From positions 682,001 to 746,000 of the forward strand of contig CAVWLB010000001.1 in the NCBI GenBank assembly GCA_963755695.1: 64,000 nt of DNA, read 5' to 3'. A program made the position numbers and the translations under genes. The stretch comes from QHWT01 sp963755695. GTDB taxonomy: Bacteria; Acidobacteriota; Vicinamibacteria; Vicinamibacterales; 2-12-FULL-66-21. The notes under the pieces are model-generated. The model was not told where the DNA came from and searched no databases. It was given only the letters and a program-made list of their open reading frames with translations. Below are positions 1 to 10,012 of the stretch, one piece after another; the stretch's first letter is position 1; each line of letters opens with the position of its first letter.

Positions 1-115
1 TGGCCGCAACCTGACGGTGAACGAGGCGCGCCCAAAGGAGCGGACGGGCGGTGGGGGCGGTGGCTATGGCGGCGGCGGTGGCAGCCGTGGCGGCCGGCGC
101 GAACCGCGCTGGTAG
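1..115 (+). CDS. Glycine-rich RNA-binding protein, C-terminal 37 residues
   Basis: The reading frame from base 2 to the TAG at 113-115 gives the end of an RRM-type RNA-binding protein. The segment starts GRNLTVNEARPKER, the usual last strand of the RRM domain, and continues into a low-complexity tail of Gly with Tyr, Ser and Arg that ends REPRW. This is the layout of the small cold-inducible Rbp proteins of bacteria, which bind single-stranded RNA in the cytoplasm. The RNP1 and RNP2 motifs lie upstream of the window. A good intrinsic terminator follows 25 bases after the stop. Confidence 0.75.
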   Translation, partial: GRNLTVNEARPKERTGGGGGGYGGGGGSRGGRREPRW

Positions 116-140
116 AAAGACGGCTCGCATTTTGTACACC

Positions 141-173
141 AAGAGGGCGGGCCTTGGCGCGCCCTCTTTTTTT
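141..173 (+). terminator. Intrinsic terminator after the RNA-binding protein gene
   Basis: An 8-bp stem (AGAGGGCG pairing with CGCCCTCT) is followed directly by a run of seven T. It is placed to end the upstream plus-strand transcript and would also lie at the end of the minus-strand pair to its right. Confidence 0.85.
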
Positions 174-202
174 GCCTGTCCTGCCTTTGCTGCGTCCTCC
201 CG

Positions 203-493
203 CTACATCGGAATCGTGTAGTCAGCGACCGGAAACTCCACTTCGCGATGACGGCGGGCGCCGCGCAGCGCCATCCACCCGCCAATGGCCACCAGCCCGG
301 TTGCGATCCATCCAAGATACGGTTCCGGGTTGGCGCGCCGCTTCAGCGCCTGCTTCAGCTCCGCCTTCACGTGGTCCGGCGCGAGCCGGCGTTCGATCTC
401 GGTCAGCTTCCGATCGAGCGATGCGCGGGTGCGGACGATGTCGCGTTCGATGGCGGCCATCTCCGGTCTGGACGTGTCGTAGCTCTGGTTCAT
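203..493 (-). CDS. DUF3618-type small membrane-associated protein
   Basis: A 96-residue protein starting MNQSYDTSRPEM. Residues 12-55 form a charged helical stretch with the DUF3618 pattern (IERDIVRTRASLDRKLTEIE). A single hydrophobic segment near residues 60-78 (YLGWIATGLVAIGGWMAL) is followed by a basic tail. DUF3618 proteins are usually found beside the holin-like protein encoded just upstream, and here the two genes overlap by four bases (ATGA), so they are probably translationally coupled. Function is unknown; a role in envelope stress is a guess. Confidence 0.75.
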   Translation of the reverse strand: MNQSYDTSRPEMAAIERDIVRTRASLDRKLTEIERRLAPDHVKAELKQALKRRANPEPYLGWIATGLVAIGGWMALRGARRHREVEFPVADYTIPM

Positions 494-861
494 TGGAAGG
501 TCTCCTTCACGGTTTCGACCGTCCGCGGCAGGCCGCGGATCTCGCCCAACGTGCGGCGGCTGCTCATGAACATGATCGCGCCGGCGATCGCGAGCACGAC
601 GCCCACAATCGCGAAGCCGGTCCAGGCGGGCCACTCCATCAATGTGGCGATGCCGAGGGCCAACGCCGTCAGCAGGAACAAGCCGGCGCAGACGAGTGCC
701 GCTGCTGCCGCGCCGAAACCGCTTGCGGCGGATGCCGCCTTGGAGACTTCCGCGCGCAGCTCGGCGCGTGCCAGCGCCACTTCCTCCCTGAACAGCTCAC
801 GAACGTCATCGAGCGCGTTACGCAACAGTGTGCTCATCGAAGCGTCGGATTCATGTGCCAT
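490..861 (-). CDS. Phage holin family protein (DUF1469-like)
   Basis: A 123-residue protein. Residues 1-42 are an amphipathic helix (LLRNALDDVRELFREEVALARAEL). Two transmembrane segments follow, about residues 47-70 and 78-98, and then a polar tail. This is the layout of the Phage_holin_3_6/DUF1469 family. Despite the name, chromosomal members are not lysis proteins and usually sit with DUF3618 proteins, as here. The 232 bases between it and the next minus-strand gene at 1094 hold no gene that I can see and presumably contain its promoter. Confidence 0.75.
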   Translation of the reverse strand: MAHESDASMSTLLRNALDDVRELFREEVALARAELRAEVSKAASAASGFGAAAAALVCAGLFLLTALALGIATLMEWPAWTGFAIVGVVLAIAGAIMFMSSRRTLGEIRGLPRTVETVKETFQ

Positions 862-1093
862 GTGATGCCCCGTTCTCGTGGGAAGTGTGCTTCATACTCG
901 GGAATTCATTGCAACTGGCGATCACTCAGCCGGCACAATGGCCGAGGTCCTCGAGCACTTTCCCGAAACCAGCAATGAGGCCGACACGTGAGTGTGGTCG
1001 TCGTGAGCTCGTCTGCGACAGAATGCGAGGTCAGGTATGCCTGTGCTGCCTGCAGGCGGGCTCAGCCGCTCGGATGGGTAGGGGTCTGGATCG

Positions 1094-2604
1094 CTACGCT
1101 CTTTCGGTCGCGGTTTTTTCAGGCAGCGTGTCCGCCACTCCACTCGAACGACGAGCGAGCAGCAGGTAAGTCGAGGCCGCGACACCGAATCCAATGAACC
1201 ACCCGTAGTCGTAGAGCGGTCGCATGACAGGAATGACGAGGCCGCCCCATGCGGCCGCGCAGCCCGCGAGCGTCGCGACTGTCCCTGGCATGTGCCAGCC
1301 GCTCGAGTAGCGGTAACGGCCGTCCGGCGAGATACAGGTCTTCCAGTCGGAGATCCTTGCGCCGCACGATCCAGTAGTCGGCGATCAGCACGCCGGCAAT
1401 CGATCCGAGGCCGCCGGAGTAGCCGAGCAGCCAGGTGAAGATGTAGCCCGACGGATCGGCGAGCAGCTTCCACGGTTGAATCAGGATCCCGAGGACGCCG
1501 GTGATCAGGCCGCCGGTCTTGAAGCTGATCGCGCGCGGGAACGCGTTGGCGAAGTCGTTGGCGGGCGAGACGACGTTGGCGGCGATGTTGACCGCGAGCG
1601 TCGCGACCACCGCGGTGAACATCGAGACTGCGATCACCAGCGGATCGCGAAATCGTCCGATCAGCTTGACCGGATCCCAGATCAGCTCGCCGTAGATGAT
1701 CGCTGTCGCGCTGGTGATCATCACGCCCATCGCCGCGAAGACGAACATCGTCGTCGGCAGCGCCACGACCTGGCCGACGACCTGCTCGCGCTGGCTGCGG
1801 CCGAAGCGGGTGAAGTCGGGCATGTTGAGCGAGAGCGTCGCCCAGAAGCCGATCATCGCGGTCAGCGAGGGAACGAAGACCGTGAAGAACTCGCGAAGCG
1901 TTGGTGAACTTGCCGGGTTGCGCGAGCAGCGGCCCGAACCCGTGCGCCCGCCACACCGCCCACGCGAGCAGCGCGGCCGTCATCACCAGCACGAACGGCG
2001 CCGCCCAGTTCTCGACCCGGCGCAGCAGGTCCATGCCGCGGTAGATGATGAAGATGTTCAGCGCCCAGAACAGCAGGAACGAGACCCACTCGGTTGTCGA
2101 GTGCCCGCCGAAGCCCGCGCCGAGCAGCGTCGGCCAGCCGGGAATCGACGCTGGTGAAGAACGTGTTGAGCGCCTCGCCGCCGATCCACGCCTGGATGCC
2201 GAACCAGCCGCACGCGACGATCGCGCGCATCAGCGCCGGCAGGTTCGACCCGATCGTGCCGTAAGCGGCGCGCGCGAACACCGGGAAGGGGATGCCGTAC
2301 TTCGTGCCCGGATGCGAGTTCAGCAGGATCGGGATCGAGCACGATCGTGTTGCCGAGGCGCGACCGTGACGAGCGCCTGCCACCAGTTCATGCCGGCGGC
2401 GATCAGTCCCGACGCCAGCATGTAGGTCGGGATGCAGTGCGCCATGCTGATCCACAGCGCCGCGTAGTTGTAGGTCGTCCAGTTGCGCCGCGCGATCGGC
2501 ACCGGCGCGAGGTCTTCGTTGTAGAGCGGACTTGCCTCGATGCGCGACCGGTCGCGCAGCTCGACCCGTCCGTCCGGCAGCGTGGTCTGGCTGGTACTGA
2601 TCAT
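1094..2604 (-). CDS. NCS1-family nucleobase/hydantoin permease (frame broken by insertions)
   Basis: Predicted 12-helix inner-membrane symporter of the NCS1 family (uracil, hydantoin, allantoin). The N-terminus has the family hallmark NEDLAPVPIARRNWTTYNYAA and then WISMAHCIPTYMLASGL. Later conserved stretches include GIPFPVFARAAYG, GWFGIQAWIGG and NMPDFTRFGRSQ. Five one-base insertions (near 2359, 2339, 2147, 1905 and 1329) break the frame; removing them gives about 501 residues, the normal family length. It is the most downstream gene of the minus-strand pyrimidine cluster, so the likely substrate is uracil, thymine or a dihydropyrimidine. Substrate is inferred from context only. Confidence 0.8.
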
Positions 2605-2689
2605 GAGTGGCTCATGGCTTACGACTCATGGGTCAAGGTCATGGCTCAGGGCTCACGTTGCACAACGTGAGCCCTGAGCCTTGAGCCGT
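2605..2689 (-). repeat. Inverted array of 7-bp TGAGCCA-type repeats
   Basis: The whole gap between the dihydropyrimidinase stop and the permease start consists of degenerate GGCTCAx units on the left and their complement (xTGAGCC) on the right. At the centre 18 bp (2643-2660) pair perfectly with 2663-2680 around a 2-base loop, which is a very strong hairpin or cruciform. See the finding on repeat arrays. Confidence 0.85.
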
Positions 2690-4098
2690 TCAGAGTCCCG
2701 CAGGCGCCTGGCTCGGCCCGCGTTTGACGAAGCGCCCCGCGCCTTTCTTTCCGACGAACTTCTCCCGCTTCGACGATCACCTTGCCGTTCGAGATGACAA
2801 CTGCCGGCGCGCCGTGCACGATGGTGCCTTCGTAGGGGTTGTAGTCCACACTCATGTGCAGCGTCTTGACGCCGAGCGTCTGCTTCGCGTTCGGGATCGA
2901 AGACGACGATGTCGGCGTCGCTGCCGACGGCAATCGTGCCCTTGCGCGGAAACAGCCCGAACATCTTCGCCGGCGTCGTGGAGCAGAGCTCGACGAAGCG
3001 GTTCAGGCTGATGCGCCCGGGCCGGACGCCGCCGTTGTGCACGAGCGTCAGGCGCGTCTCGATGCCCGGCGCGCCGTTGGGGATCTTGCTGAAGTCGTCC
3101 TTGCCCAGCTCCTTCTGCTCGGCCATGCAGAACGGGCAGTGGTCGGTCGAGATCACCTGCAGGTCGTTCTTCGCCAGCCCTTTCCACAGCACGTCCTGGT
3201 GCCACTTCTCGCGCAGCGGCGGCGACATCACGTACTTCGCGCCGTCGAAGCCGGGCTCTTCGTAGTTGTCGTACGACAGGAACAGGTACTGCGGGCAGGT
3301 CTCGGCGTAGGCCGGCAGCCCCATGTCGCGCGCCTGCTGGACCTTCTCGAGCGCGTCGGCCGACGAGAGATGGACGATGTAGATCGGCACGCCGGCCATC
3401 TCGGCGAGCGCGATCGCGCGGCCGGTGGCCTCACCTTCGGCGCGCGGCGGCCGCGTCAGCGCGTGATACTTCGGCGCCTTCTCGCCCCTTGCGCAGCGCC
3501 TCCTGCACGAGCACGTCGATCACGCCGCCGTTCTCCGCGTGCATGCAGACCAGGCCGCCGTTCTCGCCGGTGCGCCGCAGCGCCCTGAAGATCGTCGCAT
3601 CGTCGACCATGAACACGCCGGGGTAGGCCATGAACAGCTTGAAGCTGGTGATCCCCTCGTCGCGGACCATCGTGTCCATGTCGCCGAGCCCCGCGTCGGG
3701 CAGCTCGGTGACGATCATGTGGAAGCCGTAGTCGATCACCGCTTTGCCGGAGGCCCTGCGCCATCCAGTCGTCGAGCGCGTGCCGCATCGTCTTGCCGCG
3801 GTACTGGATCGCGAAGTCGACGAGGCTGGTCGTGCCGCCGAACGCGGCGGCGATCGTGCCGGTCTCGAAGTCGTCGGCTGAACGTCGTGCCGCCAAACGG
3901 CATGTCGAGGTGCGTGTGCACGTCGATGCCGCCGGGCATCACGTACTTGCCCGAGGCGTCGATCGTGCGCTCCGCCTGGAAGCGATGCGACGGCAGGTCC
4001 TTGCCGATGGCCGCGATCGTGCCGTTCTCGCAGTAGACGTCGGCAACGTAGTCGTCTGTCGCGGTGATGATGCGGCCGTTCGTGATCAAAAGGCTCAT
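2690..4098 (-). CDS. Dihydropyrimidinase / D-hydantoinase (frame broken by insertions)
   Basis: Amidohydrolase-fold enzyme that opens dihydrouracil or dihydrothymine to the N-carbamoyl beta-amino acid. It begins MSLLITNGRIITATDDYVADV. It carries the metal-site GGIDVHTHLDMPFGGT and the later FKLFMAYPGVFM, IVHLSSADAL, YAETCPQYL, STDHCPF and NRFVELCSTTPAKMFGLFPRKG, all typical of hydantoinase/dihydropyrimidinase. Removing five inserted bases (near 3882, 3758, 3486, 2896 and 2764) yields about 467 residues ending QAPAGL and a TGA at 2690-2692. The carbamylated-Lys position falls in FKLFMAYPG. It lies between the permease and the carbamoyl-amino-acid amidohydrolase, so the pathway assignment is strong. 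Confidence 0.85.
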
Positions 4099-4273
4099 GA
4101 CTTATGTCTCAGGCTCAGGGAGGCTCAGCACTCTGGCTCATGGCTCAGACTGACGGCTCATGGCTGAGGGCTCACGGCTCATGACGGCGTACGGCTTTGT
4201 CGCTCAGGCATGCGGCCATGAGCCATGAACCCTTGAGCCACCTTGAGCTCTAAGTCATGAGCCCTGAGCCATC
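4099..4273. repeat. Inverted array of 7-bp TGAGCCA-type repeats
   Basis: Left arm: GGCTCAT/GGCTCAG units (about 4099-4175). Centre: about 35 bases without units. Right arm: ATGAGCC/CTGAGCC units (about 4213-4270). It fills the spacer between two co-directional pyrimidine catabolism genes, so it does not simply mark operon ends. Confidence 0.85.
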
Positions 4274-5144
4274 TCAGAGAGCGGTGATCGTTCCGTACGT
4301 CTCCGGCCGACGATCCCGGTAGAACTGCCAGGTGTTGCGTACTTCCCGGATGAGACCGAGGTCCAGGTCGGCGACGATCAACTCGTCTTTGTCGCGGCTG
4401 CCTTCGGCGATGAACCGTCCCCGCGGATCGCAGAAGTAGCTCTGCCCGTAGAACTCTCCGATCTTCCAGGGCGCCTCGACGCCCACGCGATTGATCGCCC
4501 CCACGAAGTACCCGTTGGCGACCGCGTGCGCGGGCTGCTCCAGTTTCCACAGATATTCGGACAAGCCGGCGACAGTGGCTGACGGGTTGAGCACAATCTC
4601 GGCGCCGTTGAGACCGAGGATGCGGGCTCCTTCAGGGAAATGGCGGTCGTAGCAGATATAAACGCCCACCCGACCTGCGGCGGTTTCGAACACCGGATAG
4701 CCAAGATTACCCGGACGGAAGTAGAACTTCTCCCAGAAACCCGGCGCGACGTGCGGTATGTGGTGCTTGCGATATTTCCCGAGATACGCGCCGTCGGCGT
4801 CGATCACCGCCGCGGCGTTGTAGTAGACGCCGGTCATCTCTTCTTCGTAGATTGGTACGACCAGGACCATGCCGTGGCGACGTCGCGACCTCCTGCATCA
4901 ACTTGATCGTGGGTCCGTCGGGAATGCGCTCGACCATCTCGTACCATCGCGGGTTCTGCTCGGCGCAGAAGTAGGGCCCGTAGAACAGTTCCTGCAGGCA
5001 GAGCAATTGAACGCCCTGCCGGGCCGCCTCCTCGATAAGTGGCATGTGCTTATCGATCATCCGCTGCTTGACCTCGCCGGCTGGGCCATCGAGCGGGACG
5101 TCTGCCTTCACTTGGATCAATCCGCCACGAACGGTTCGAGCCAT
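4274..5144 (-). CDS. Beta-ureidopropionase-like carbon-nitrogen hydrolase (one frameshift)
   Basis: Nitrilase-superfamily amidase, predicted to hydrolyse N-carbamoyl-beta-alanine or N-carbamoyl-beta-aminoisobutyrate, the last step of reductive pyrimidine degradation. Start MARTVRGGLIQVKADVPLDG. The catalytic Glu is in LCLQELFYGPYF, the Lys in YLGKYRKHHIPH, and the Cys in VGVYICYDRHFPEGAR. One inserted base near 4872 splits the frame; corrected length is about 289 residues, usual for this subfamily. N-carbamoylputrescine amidase is the alternative, but the neighbours argue for the pyrimidine route. The next gene to the right is divergent, leaving about 100 bases for promoters. Confidence 0.85.
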
Positions 5145-5242
5145 CAGAGCCTCCGGTGGGGAAGGTCCGCAAGGTAACACGGATTACACGGTTTTTCACC
5201 GAGTTGCGCTACACTCAGCCCTTCCGGCCCAGGGAGATTCGA

Positions 5243-6373
5243 ATGTCCGCATCCGTCGGCACGGTGTTTACCGGTCTTCGATTTCAAAATCCATTTCTGC
5301 TCGCGTCGGCGCCGCCGACCGAGTCGGATTCGAACATCCTCCGAGCGTTCGAGGCCGGATGGGGCGGCGTCGTGACCAAGACGATCGGGATGCACCCGGT
5401 CGTCAACGTCAAGGGGCCAAAGACCAAGTTCCTGCGCACGGCCACCGACAACGGGCAGATCTCGATGGAGAAGCGCCCCAATACCGCTCTCCATTCCTCC
5501 TGGAACTGGGAGCTCATCTCGGACAAGCCGCTCGACTGGTGGCTGCCGCGGCTCCGCCGGATCAAGGACGCCTATCCGGATCGCGTGCTGGTGGCGTCGA
5601 TCATGGCCGGCTCGGAAGACGACCGCGAGCTCGATCACTGGCGCGAGCTGGCCGAGGCGTGCCAGGCCCAAGGCGTCGATGCGTTCGAGCTGAACCTGTC
5701 CTGCCCGCACATGGATCGCGAGGACATGGGTTCGAACATCGGAAAAAACTGCGAGCTCATCGACACCGTGGTTCGGGTGGTGAAATCTGCGGCGCGCGTG
5801 CCGGTCTGGGTCAAGCTCACGCCGACCACCACGAACATCGCGAAGGAAGCCGAGGCGGCATTCGCCGCCGGCGCCGAGGCGATCTCTTCATCGAATACGT
5901 TTACGTCGCTGCCGCTCATCGATCCGCAGTCGCTCGAATTCGAGGTGCACGTCGAAGGCAAGGTCTCGTACGGCGGGCTGGGAGGCCCGGCCATCCTTCC
6001 GCAGTCGCTGGCGAAGATGGCGCAGATGACCACCGCCTTTCCGGATCGCAGCTTTTCGGGGATCGGCGGGATTTCGGACTTCACCCATGCGCTGAATTAC
6101 TTTCTCCTGGGATGCGGCACGGTGCAGGTGTGCACGGCGGCGATGCTCGATCACGCGATCGGGCCCAACGTGATCAAGACCCTGATCTCCGGCCTGCAGG
6201 CATTTCTCGACCAGCATCGCGAGGACGGGTGGCGCACGCTCGACGATTTTCGGGGCCGGCGCCGCGACCGCATCGTCGCTCATTCGGACATCAAGCGACC
6301 GGACGCCAAGGAGTACTTTGGCGGGCACGAAGGATACATGCAGACTGCGAGCGCCCCCGACAGCTCGACATGA
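5243..6373 (+). CDS. preA: PreA-like dihydropyrimidine dehydrogenase lacking the Fe-S domain
   Basis: FMN-dependent enzyme of the dihydroorotate dehydrogenase fold that interconverts uracil/thymine and the 5,6-dihydro forms. The start at 5243 is preceded by GGGAGA, and the protein begins MSASVGTVFTGLRFQNPF. Typical motifs are ASAPPTESDSNI, KTIGMHPVVNVKGPKTKF, ELNLSCPHMDREDMG, VWVKLTPTTTNI and the FMN-phosphate region GIGGISDFTHALNYFLLGC. At 376 residues it ends where the TIM barrel ends. Enterobacterial PreA continues into a C-terminal two-cluster ferredoxin domain that is absent here, and no PreT-type partner is in the window. The frame is intact. It is divergent from the three pyrimidine genes. 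Confidence 0.85.
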   Translation: MSASVGTVFTGLRFQNPFLLASAPPTESDSNILRAFEAGWGGVVTKTIGMHPVVNVKGPKTKFLRTATDNGQISMEKRPNTALHSSWNWELISDKPLDWWLPRLRRIKDAYPDRVLVASIMAGSEDDRELDHWRELAEACQAQGVDAFELNLSCPHMDREDMGSNIGKNCELIDTVVRVVKSAARVPVWVKLTPTTTNIAKEAEAAFAAGAEAISSSNTFTSLPLIDPQSLEFEVHVEGKVSYGGLGGPAILPQSLAKMAQMTTAFPDRSFSGIGGISDFTHALNYFLLGCGTVQVCTAAMLDHAIGPNVIKTLISGLQAFLDQHREDGWRTLDDFRGRRRDRIVAHSDIKRPDAKEYFGGHEGYMQTASAPDSST

Positions 6374-6419
6374 AGCCGGATTTGCTGGCGTCGAGCGACG
6401 CTTCAAGAGAGACGCGGCC

Positions 6420-7217
6420 TCAGACGTAGCCGGAAGCTCCATCGTGCGCCGCTCGGCGCACCTGTTCCGGCGTCCACCCACTCGCGCGCAAGTCGCGCAC
6501 GCCGGTGTCGCGATCGGACTTGCTCAACTTCTGATCGGGAGATTTCATGATCAGCGGGTGATGGAAGAACGCCGGCGGACGCTCGCGTCCGAGCAGACGC
6601 GCGAGACGGATCTGGCGCCCGGTGGACGGCAGCAGGTCAACGCCTCGAATGACGAGATCGATGCCCTGGCGCCAGTCGTCGACGGTCGCGGCGAACTGAT
6701 AGGTCCAGTTGCTGCGCCGATCCCGCAGCAGAAAATCGCCGCACTGTTGGGAAGGGTTCTGTTGTTGCAGACCGAGCCGGCCGTCAACGAAACGCTCGAC
6801 GCCGGCGTCCATCCGGACTCGCCAGCCATAGCCGTCGACCAGCGGCAGGCCGCGATCGCGACAGCGTCCGGAATACAGAAGCTCGATTGCGTCCTTGCGC
6901 GAACCGCGCATTGCGCCTCGTACCCCGATCCGTGTGCAATCACAGGCGTACACCAATCCCTGCTCGCGCAGGATCTCGATCGCTTCGCGATACACCACAG
7001 AGCGATCGCTTTGCCTCGGCCCGAAGATGGTGGGCCGGTATCCGAGCCAGTCGAGATCCTCCCGAATCCCCGCCTCGTACTCGGGACGGCTCCGCTCGCG
7101 GTCGTGGTCCTCGATCCGAAGCAGCACGCGGGCGCCCGAGTTCCACACGTATTCGGCATTGAGCACATGACCAAGATGGAGCCAGCCCGTCGGCGCGGGC
7201 GCGAATCGCGTGAGCAC
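6420..7217 (-). CDS. gluQ: Glutamyl-Q tRNA(Asp) synthetase
   Basis: Truncated class I aminoacyl-tRNA synthetase that glutamylates queuosine at position 34 of tRNA-Asp. It begins MLTRFAPAPTGWLHLGH, where GWLHLGH is the HIGH signature, followed by LLRIEDHDRERS. The zinc site is CDCTRIG with the downstream YSGRCRDRG. The second ATP motif is KLSKSD near residue 231. At 265 residues it lacks the anticodon-binding domain, which is what separates GluQRS from full GluRS. The stop lies 46 bases after that of the convergent preA gene. Confidence 0.88.
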   Translation of the reverse strand: MLTRFAPAPTGWLHLGHVLNAEYVWNSGARVLLRIEDHDRERSRPEYEAGIREDLDWLGYRPTIFGPRQSDRSVVYREAIEILREQGLVYACDCTRIGVRGAMRGSRKDAIELLYSGRCRDRGLPLVDGYGWRVRMDAGVERFVDGRLGLQQQNPSQQCGDFLLRDRRSNWTYQFAATVDDWRQGIDLVIRGVDLLPSTGRQIRLARLLGRERPPAFFHHPLIMKSPDQKLSKSDRDTGVRDLRASGWTPEQVRRAAHDGASGYV

Positions 7218-7235
7218 ACTGGCAGTGTAGCGTCA

Positions 7236-7400
7236 GAAACCTGCGGGTCCAGGCTCCAGGCTCCAGGCTCCAGGCTTCGGGCTGCAGGCTTCGGGCTTCG
7301 CCTTGTGAACGGCTCAAGGCCTTGAGACCGTCCGAAGCCTGCAGCCCGAAGCCTGAAGCCTGAAGCCTGAAGCCTGAAGCCTGAAGCCTGAAGCCTTCTT
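7236..7400. repeat. Inverted array of 7-bp GAAGCCT-type repeats
   Basis: Left arm: CCAGGCT, GGCTTCG and related units. Centre: CGCCTTGTGAACGGCTCAAG and following bases. Right arm: at least eight near-perfect GAAGCCT units running up to the stop codon of the permease at 7401. Same architecture as the TGAGCCA arrays but a different unit. Confidence 0.85.
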
Positions 7401-9867
7401 TCACCCTTCCCTCAACACCCGCGCCGGGTCGATCCGCGATGCCCGCCAGGCAGGGAGCCAGCCGGCGGCGCCGCCGATCGTGACGAGGCCGAGAGCGGCC
7501 GCAACGAGTGTGACCGGATCGCGCGCTGTCAGCCCGAAGAGCAGCGAGGAGACTAGTGTGGCTGCCCAGAAGGTAACGACCGCACCGACGGCGACGCCTG
7601 CTGACACGAGCCAGGCCACACGCCTGAGGACCATGCGGACGACGCTCGCCGGTGCTGCCCCGAGCGCCATGCGGATGCCAATCTCGGTGCGGCGGCGGCT
7701 GACGGCATAGGAGGTGACGCCATAGAGGCCGATCGCCGCGAGTAGCAGCGCCAGTGCGCCGAAGAAGCCCGAAAGATTTGCGACGAGCCGCTCCTGAATG
7801 AGCGAGCTGTGCACCTGCTCGGCAAGCGGCCGGAACGTGATCGACAGTGACGGCGACGTGCGATTCAACGCGTCGGCTATGCCCCGGGTCAGCAGCGCGG
7901 GCGATCCGCTGGCCGCCCGAACACTGATGTTGATCGCCGGACGCAGCTCCGGCTGCTGGCCGAGGGGAATGTAGATTGTCGGTGGGACTGCCTGGCGGAG
8001 ATTGCGGTAGATCGCATCTTGCGCGTAACCCACGATCTCGCGCGACACAGCCGGCCGGGATGGGGATTCGGGGAGATGAACGCGCTTGCCCAGCGGATTC
8101 TGTCCGTTCAGGAACTTGCGCGCGTAGGCCTCGTTGACGATCGTCACCGGCGGTGCACTCGATCCATCCGCCATCCTAAAATCACGCCCGGCGATCAGGC
8201 GGGTGCCGAAGGTCTGGAAGAACCCACCGCTGATGACGTTCACGTGCACACCGCGTTCGCGTTCGGGAAGCGGCGGGCCGTCAGGCAGTTCGATTCGGTA
8301 CCTGCCATGTCGCTCCGGATATTGGCGTCACCGCCGACGCCGCCGCAGCGCTCACGCCGGGAACAGTCGCGGCCGCCTCCCTCAAGCGTTCGAACAACGG
8401 CACACGATCCCCTGGTTCGACGCGGGCGGCGCTGGCATTGACCGAGGCGACGAGCACGCGATCCGGATCGAAGCCGAGCGGCTGACTCGTAAGCGTGAGA
8501 AACGTCCGTACGAACAGGCCGGCAGCGACGACCAGCACGAGCGACAGCGCCACCTGCGCAATCACGAGAGCGCTGCCAAGGGCGAATCGTGCGTCGCCGG
8601 CAATGCCTCGGCCTTGCTCTTTCAGCGCCTCGTTCGGTTCCACCTTCGCGGCGCGGAGTGACGGCGCCGTGCCAAAGAGGAGCGCGGTGGCGATCGTCAC
8701 CAGCGCGGTGAATCCCAGCACGCGCCAGTCAATCGACAGATCGAGGAACACGACATTGGTCGCCGTGGACAACTGACGAACGAGCATGCGGCTGCCCCAT
8801 TGAGCGAACAGCAGCCCGAGTACGGCGCCGCATCCCGAGAGCAACAGACTTTCCGTCAGCAGCAATCGGGAGAGCCGCAGGCGTGACGCGCCCAGCGCGC
8901 GGCGGACGCTCAGTTCGTGACGGCGTGCATTTGCCCGCGCGAGCTGCAGGCTCGCGATGTTCGCGCACGCAATGAGCAGCACCAGCCCGACGACCACCAT
9001 GATCGTCGTGAGCGGCCGCTGATACCGGTACCGCAGATACGAAGCGCCGCTCGCAGCGGGCACGAGCCGGACGGGTTGCTTGAGATAGTCGGCGATGTCC
9101 TCCGGGCGATAGCGCGGCGGGATCGTCGCCTCGCGAATCTGCGGTTGCACGCCGCGCAGGGCGCTGGCGGCCACCTCGAGCGGCTGATCCGTGCGACGCC
9201 TCACGATGACCGTGAGCCACCACGCGGATCGCTCGTCGAGGATCGAATCCGGTCCGCGAAGCAGGCCCTCGGTGGCGAGGGGAATGGCGACCTGGAACCT
9301 GCTGCCGACTTCCGGTCCGAAGAACTCCAGCGGTGTGACGCCCACAACGGTAAAGGTGACACCATCCATCAGGAGCGTCCTCCCAATCGCATCCGCCGCG
9401 CCGCCGAACCGCTGCTGCCAGTAGTCGTAGCTGATGACCGCGACAGGCCCGTCGGTCCCTCCACCGCGCCGATCGTCGCTTTCCCTGAACGTCCGTCCGA
9501 GCATTGGCGGCACGCCCAACACGTCGAAGAACCGACCGCTGACGTACATGCCCTGCACGAATTCGGTCTCACCCGAGGGCGCAGTATTGAAACGTCCGCT
9601 GCTCCAGGTGGCGGCGCCCGCGAAGAGCTGCGTGCGGTCGCGGATCTGCTCCCAGATCGGGTTGGTCCAGGAATCCGACTCCTCATCCGTCGTCACAATC
9701 GCCAGCTGCTGCGGGTCCTTCACCGGCAGCGACCGGAGCAGCAGCGTGTTGAGGATTGAAAACAGCGCGGTGTTCGCGCCGATCCCGAGCGCCAGCGACA
9801 GGATGGCGACGGCGGACACCACGGGCGTGCCGCGGAGGGCTCTCAAGGCATCTCGCAGGTCGGACAT
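7401..9867 (-). CDS. ADOP-type MacB/FtsX permease (one frameshift)
   Basis: Large inner-membrane permease of the acidobacterial duplicated orphan permease family. It starts MSDLRDALRALRGTPVVSAVAILSLALGIGANTALFS, the family's classical first helix. A periplasmic MacB_PCD domain follows (about 60-290), then an FtsX domain (LIACANIASLQLARA), a second periplasmic domain with the conserved HVNVISGGFFQTFGTRLIAGRDF, and a C-terminal FtsX domain ending ASRIDPARVLREG. One inserted base near 8301 separates the halves; corrected length is about 821 residues. No ATPase gene lies nearby, as is usual for these orphans. Substrate unknown; a related gene is at 32345-34777. Confidence 0.88.
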
Positions 9868-9907
9868 GCGCTGTTGGACGGCGCTTCGGGGCCGATGGTT
9901 GGGGGCA

Positions 9908-10012
9908 GGCTCAGGGCGTATGACTCAGGGTTCAGACTGGCTCAGGGCTCTATGGCTCAAGGCGTCGTGTGCTTCGAACCATGAGCCATGAGTCATGAGC
10001 CGTGAGCCCTGC
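9908..10012. repeat. Inverted array of 7-bp TGAGCCA-type repeats
   Basis: GGCTCAG-type units (about 9908-9960), a centre of about 20 bases (GGCGTCGTGTGCTTCGAACC), then ATGAGCC-type units up to about 10010. It lies between divergent genes and must therefore overlap or displace their promoters. Confidence 0.85.

Noticed and set aside
490..861. A prophage lysis gene
   Set aside because: Holin family name only; the pairing with DUF3618 and absence of any phage genes point to a chromosomal membrane protein.
1094..4098. Pyrimidine genes as decayed pseudogenes
   Set aside because: Every break is cured by removing one base and all catalytic motifs survive, which is not the pattern of decay.
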